In this document: positions 5,857 through 7,470 of the stretch, in pieces
Layout: the number at the start of each line of letters is the position of its first letter
How positions within the stretch are numbered: position 1 is the stretch's first letter
Assembly: GCA_029778935.1 (NCBI GenBank)
Contig: JAKPBM010000134.1
Location: 1-7,470 of the forward strand
Source: Bacillota bacterium
GTDB lineage: Bacteria; Bacillota; Clostridia; Oscillospirales; QAMX01
Reading direction: 5' to 3'
Length of the DNA: 7,470 nt
The notes under the pieces: generated by a model
What the model saw: the letters and a program-made list of their open reading frames with translations, nothing else
What the model was told of the DNA's origin: nothing
Databases searched by the model: none
Position numbers and translations under genes: made by a program

Positions 5857-7470
5857 ATGGTTACGGTTACCGGAAAACACGGCACGCTGACGCTTTCTCC
5901 CAGTCTGCCGCTGCTTTCCTTTGCCGTGGCGGGGGAGACCTGGACCTGGCAGGGCTGGCCCGCTTTGCGCATGGAAAACGGCGACGAAATTTCCCTTGCG
6001 AATGCCAAGCTGGCTTTTCACGAGAAAATCACCGGCGTAGGGCACGGCGCGATGTTTACCTTCCATGAAATCCCCGCCAAAGACGGCTCTGTCTGCCCCT
6101 TTGCGGTACATATGCACCTTTGGCTGGAAAACGCCAGCGGCGATTTGCTGGTCGAAACGGCCGTTTTGGGCGAGGTACCGGCGGAAACCGGCGATAAGCC
6201 GCATAAAATCGCCCAGATTACCCTGCCCGCCTTTGACTTTGGCGCCAAAGCGGGGGAAGGGTACACGGTGCTGTCCCGTATGCAGGGGCTTTTGCTTCCG
6301 GCGCAGTATGCAGCCGAGTTTAAGCGCCGCGACCAGCGGATGCTGGAGCGGGACGGCTACATGCCCATCTACGGGCAGAAGCGGGCCGGCTCCGGCTATG
6401 TGCTGATTTACGAATCGCCCTTTGACGCCGGCTACCACATCGACCATTCCGCCGGCGGCGATACGCTGGTTTCGCCCCTGTTTGTAACGTCTTTAGGGCA
6501 GATCCGCTATAAGCGGGTGCTTCGATACGGTTTCCGAAAAGGGCTATGCTATAACGGGATGGCAAAAGTCTACCGGCAGTATTTGCAGACCCGGGGCGAA
6601 TTGGTGACATTGCGGGAGAAAATCGCCAAAAACCCCAACATCGCCAAGCTTATCGGCACGCCCATCGTGCACACGGGCATTGCCCAGAAAGTCCACGAAA
6701 AGTCCCGCTATTACAAGCCCGACGACCCCCATTTCAACGACCACTTTGTGCCCTTTTCCCTGCGGGCGCAGCAGCTTACGGAGCTGAAGAAAAAAGGCGT
6801 CGAGCGGGTGTATCTGCATTTGGACGGCTGGGGCAGACACGGCTACGACAATCTGCACCCGTCGCCCTTCCCGCCCCATGAGCGGGCCGGCGGCGCCGAC
6901 GGCATGCGGTCGCTGGCGAAAACCTGCCGGTCGCTGGGCTACGTCTTCGGCATCCACGATCAGTACCGGGATTACTACTACGACGCGCCGGACTTCGACA
7001 TGGACAACGCCATCCGAAACGGCGACGGTTCCCACCCCTACTGCGACATCTGGTTCGGCGGGCCCCATACCTACCTCTGCCCGTCGCTGGCTCCCTACTA
7101 CGTCCGCCGCAACTACGAGGAGTTTGAGCGGCTGGAAATCCCCGTCGAAGGGGCGTATCTGGACGTGTTCTCCGTCGTCTACCCCGACGAGTGCTTCCAT
7201 CCCATGCACAAAATCAGCCGGGAAGAGTGCGCCGCCGCGTGGAACCGGTGCTTTGAGATTCTGAATGAAAAGGGCATCATTCCCTCGTCGGAGGAAGCCG
7301 TGGTGGTGTACCTGAAATCCCTGGCTTTGTGCCACCACGCGCCGTACTACCTGAACCGCCTGGGCGAACCGGCCAGCGGCCTGCCCGGCGTCGCTCTGCC
7401 CCTTTGGAACCTGGTCTGCCACGACTGCCTGGTCATTCCCTGGGAAGGCGCTTCCTCGGCCAAAGGCCGG
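5857..7470 (+). CDS. Putative glycoside hydrolase, DUF5696 / GH101-GH129-like, 3'-truncated by window end
   Basis: The frame from ATG 5857 runs 538 codons to the last base without a stop, so the C-terminus is missing. There is no signal peptide. Residues 1 to about 230 look like an all-beta N-terminal domain (for example MFTFHEIP, LPAFDFG, GSGYVLIYESPFDAGYHIDH). After a MAKVYRQYL linker (235-243), a TIM-barrel-like part begins near 266 with GTPIVHTGIA. It includes GVERVYLHLDGWG (314-326), GYVFGIHDQYRDYYYDAP (361-378), VEGAYLDVFSV (430-440), IIPSSEEAV (474-482) and VALPLWNLVCHDCLVIPW (512-529). From family recollection this pattern fits the poorly studied DUF5696 family, related in layout to GH101/GH129 alpha-N-acetylgalactosaminidases. 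By analogy Asp436 in YLDVF would be the nucleophile and Glu479 or Glu480 the acid/base. Substrate is unknown. The adjacent GH38 gene suggests a shared oligosaccharide. The coding call is firm; the family call is moderate. Confidence 0.8.
   Translation, partial: MVTVTGKHGTLTLSPSLPLLSFAVAGETWTWQGWPALRMENGDEISLANAKLAFHEKITGVGHGAMFTFHEIPAKDGSVCPFAVHMHLWLENASGDLLVETAVLGEVPAETGDKPHKIAQITLPAFDFGAKAGEGYTVLSRMQGLLLPAQYAAEFKRRDQRMLERDGYMPIYGQKRAGSGYVLIYESPFDAGYHIDHSAGGDTLVSPLFVTSLGQIRYKRVLRYGFRKGLCYNGMAKVYRQYLQTRGELVTLREKIAKNPNIAKLIGTPIVHTGIAQKVHEKSRYYKPDDPHFNDHFVPFSLRAQQLTELKKKGVERVYLHLDGWGRHGYDNLHPSPFPPHERAGGADGMRSLAKTCRSLGYVFGIHDQYRDYYYDAPDFDMDNAIRNGDGSHPYCDIWFGGPHTYLCPSLAPYYVRRNYEEFERLEIPVEGAYLDVFSVVYPDECFHPMHKISREECAAAWNRCFEILNEKGIIPSSEEAVVVYLKSLALCHHAPYYLNRLGEPASGLPGVALPLWNLVCHDCLVIPWEGASSAKGR

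Noticed and set aside
5836..6447. A 203-codon minus-strand frame, and plus-strand frames at 5781-6068, 6065-6406 and 6878-7264
   Set aside because: All are out-of-frame shadows of the real frame starting at 5857, which spans them without a stop and carries the conserved blocks.
6544..7422. A 292-codon open frame on the minus strand
   Set aside because: It lies opposite the plus-strand glycosidase frame, which has a ribosome binding site, conserved motifs and continuous coding. The antisense protein is low-complexity (rich in V, G, A, R, Q) with no domain, as expected from the complement of GC-rich codons.

Overview
The window looks like a chromosomal segment of a moderately GC-rich, low-oxygen Firmicute, most likely a member of the Clostridia. 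This is an inference from strong AGGAGG-type ribosome binding sites, TTG and GTG starts, sigma-A-type promoters, a PadR/HAAS membrane-protein pair, and protein sequences with a clostridial flavour. I saw no mobile element, tRNA, rRNA or CRISPR array. Coding density is high: four complete genes and two partial ones at the edges.

Left block (1-1103): the C-terminal tail of a PadR-type repressor (stop at 116) overlaps the start of a 320-residue protein. That protein has an N-terminal HAAS/DUF1700-like cytoplasmic domain followed by about six membrane spans. The pair ends at a strong hairpin (1064-1103) that probably works as a terminator in both directions.

Middle block (1105-2951): a 388-residue DEAD-box RNA helicase is encoded on the minus strand, and ruvX (yqgF) lies divergent from it on the plus strand. 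Between them is a compact divergent promoter region. TGGACA-17-TACAAT drives the helicase and leaves a roughly 125-nt leader with two palindromes. TTGACT-16-TATAAT drives ruvX. These promoters decide both starts: the in-frame upstream start codons lie at or before the -10 boxes, so the helicase starts at ATG 2271 and ruvX at TTG 2520.

Right block (2948-7470): ruvX overlaps by 4 nt (GTGA) a 934-residue family GH38 alpha-mannosidase. After a hairpin with a short T-run, a further plus-strand frame starts at ATG 5857 with an ideal AGGAGG. It stays open to the end of the window (538 codons, no stop). It has the look of a DUF5696 / GH101-GH129-like TIM-barrel glycosidase with an N-terminal beta-sandwich. 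Neither glycosidase has a signal peptide, so both should act on imported oligosaccharides in the cytoplasm. Together they suggest an intracellular glycan-breakdown module placed behind the ruvX promoter. The partial gene is the least characterised component here.
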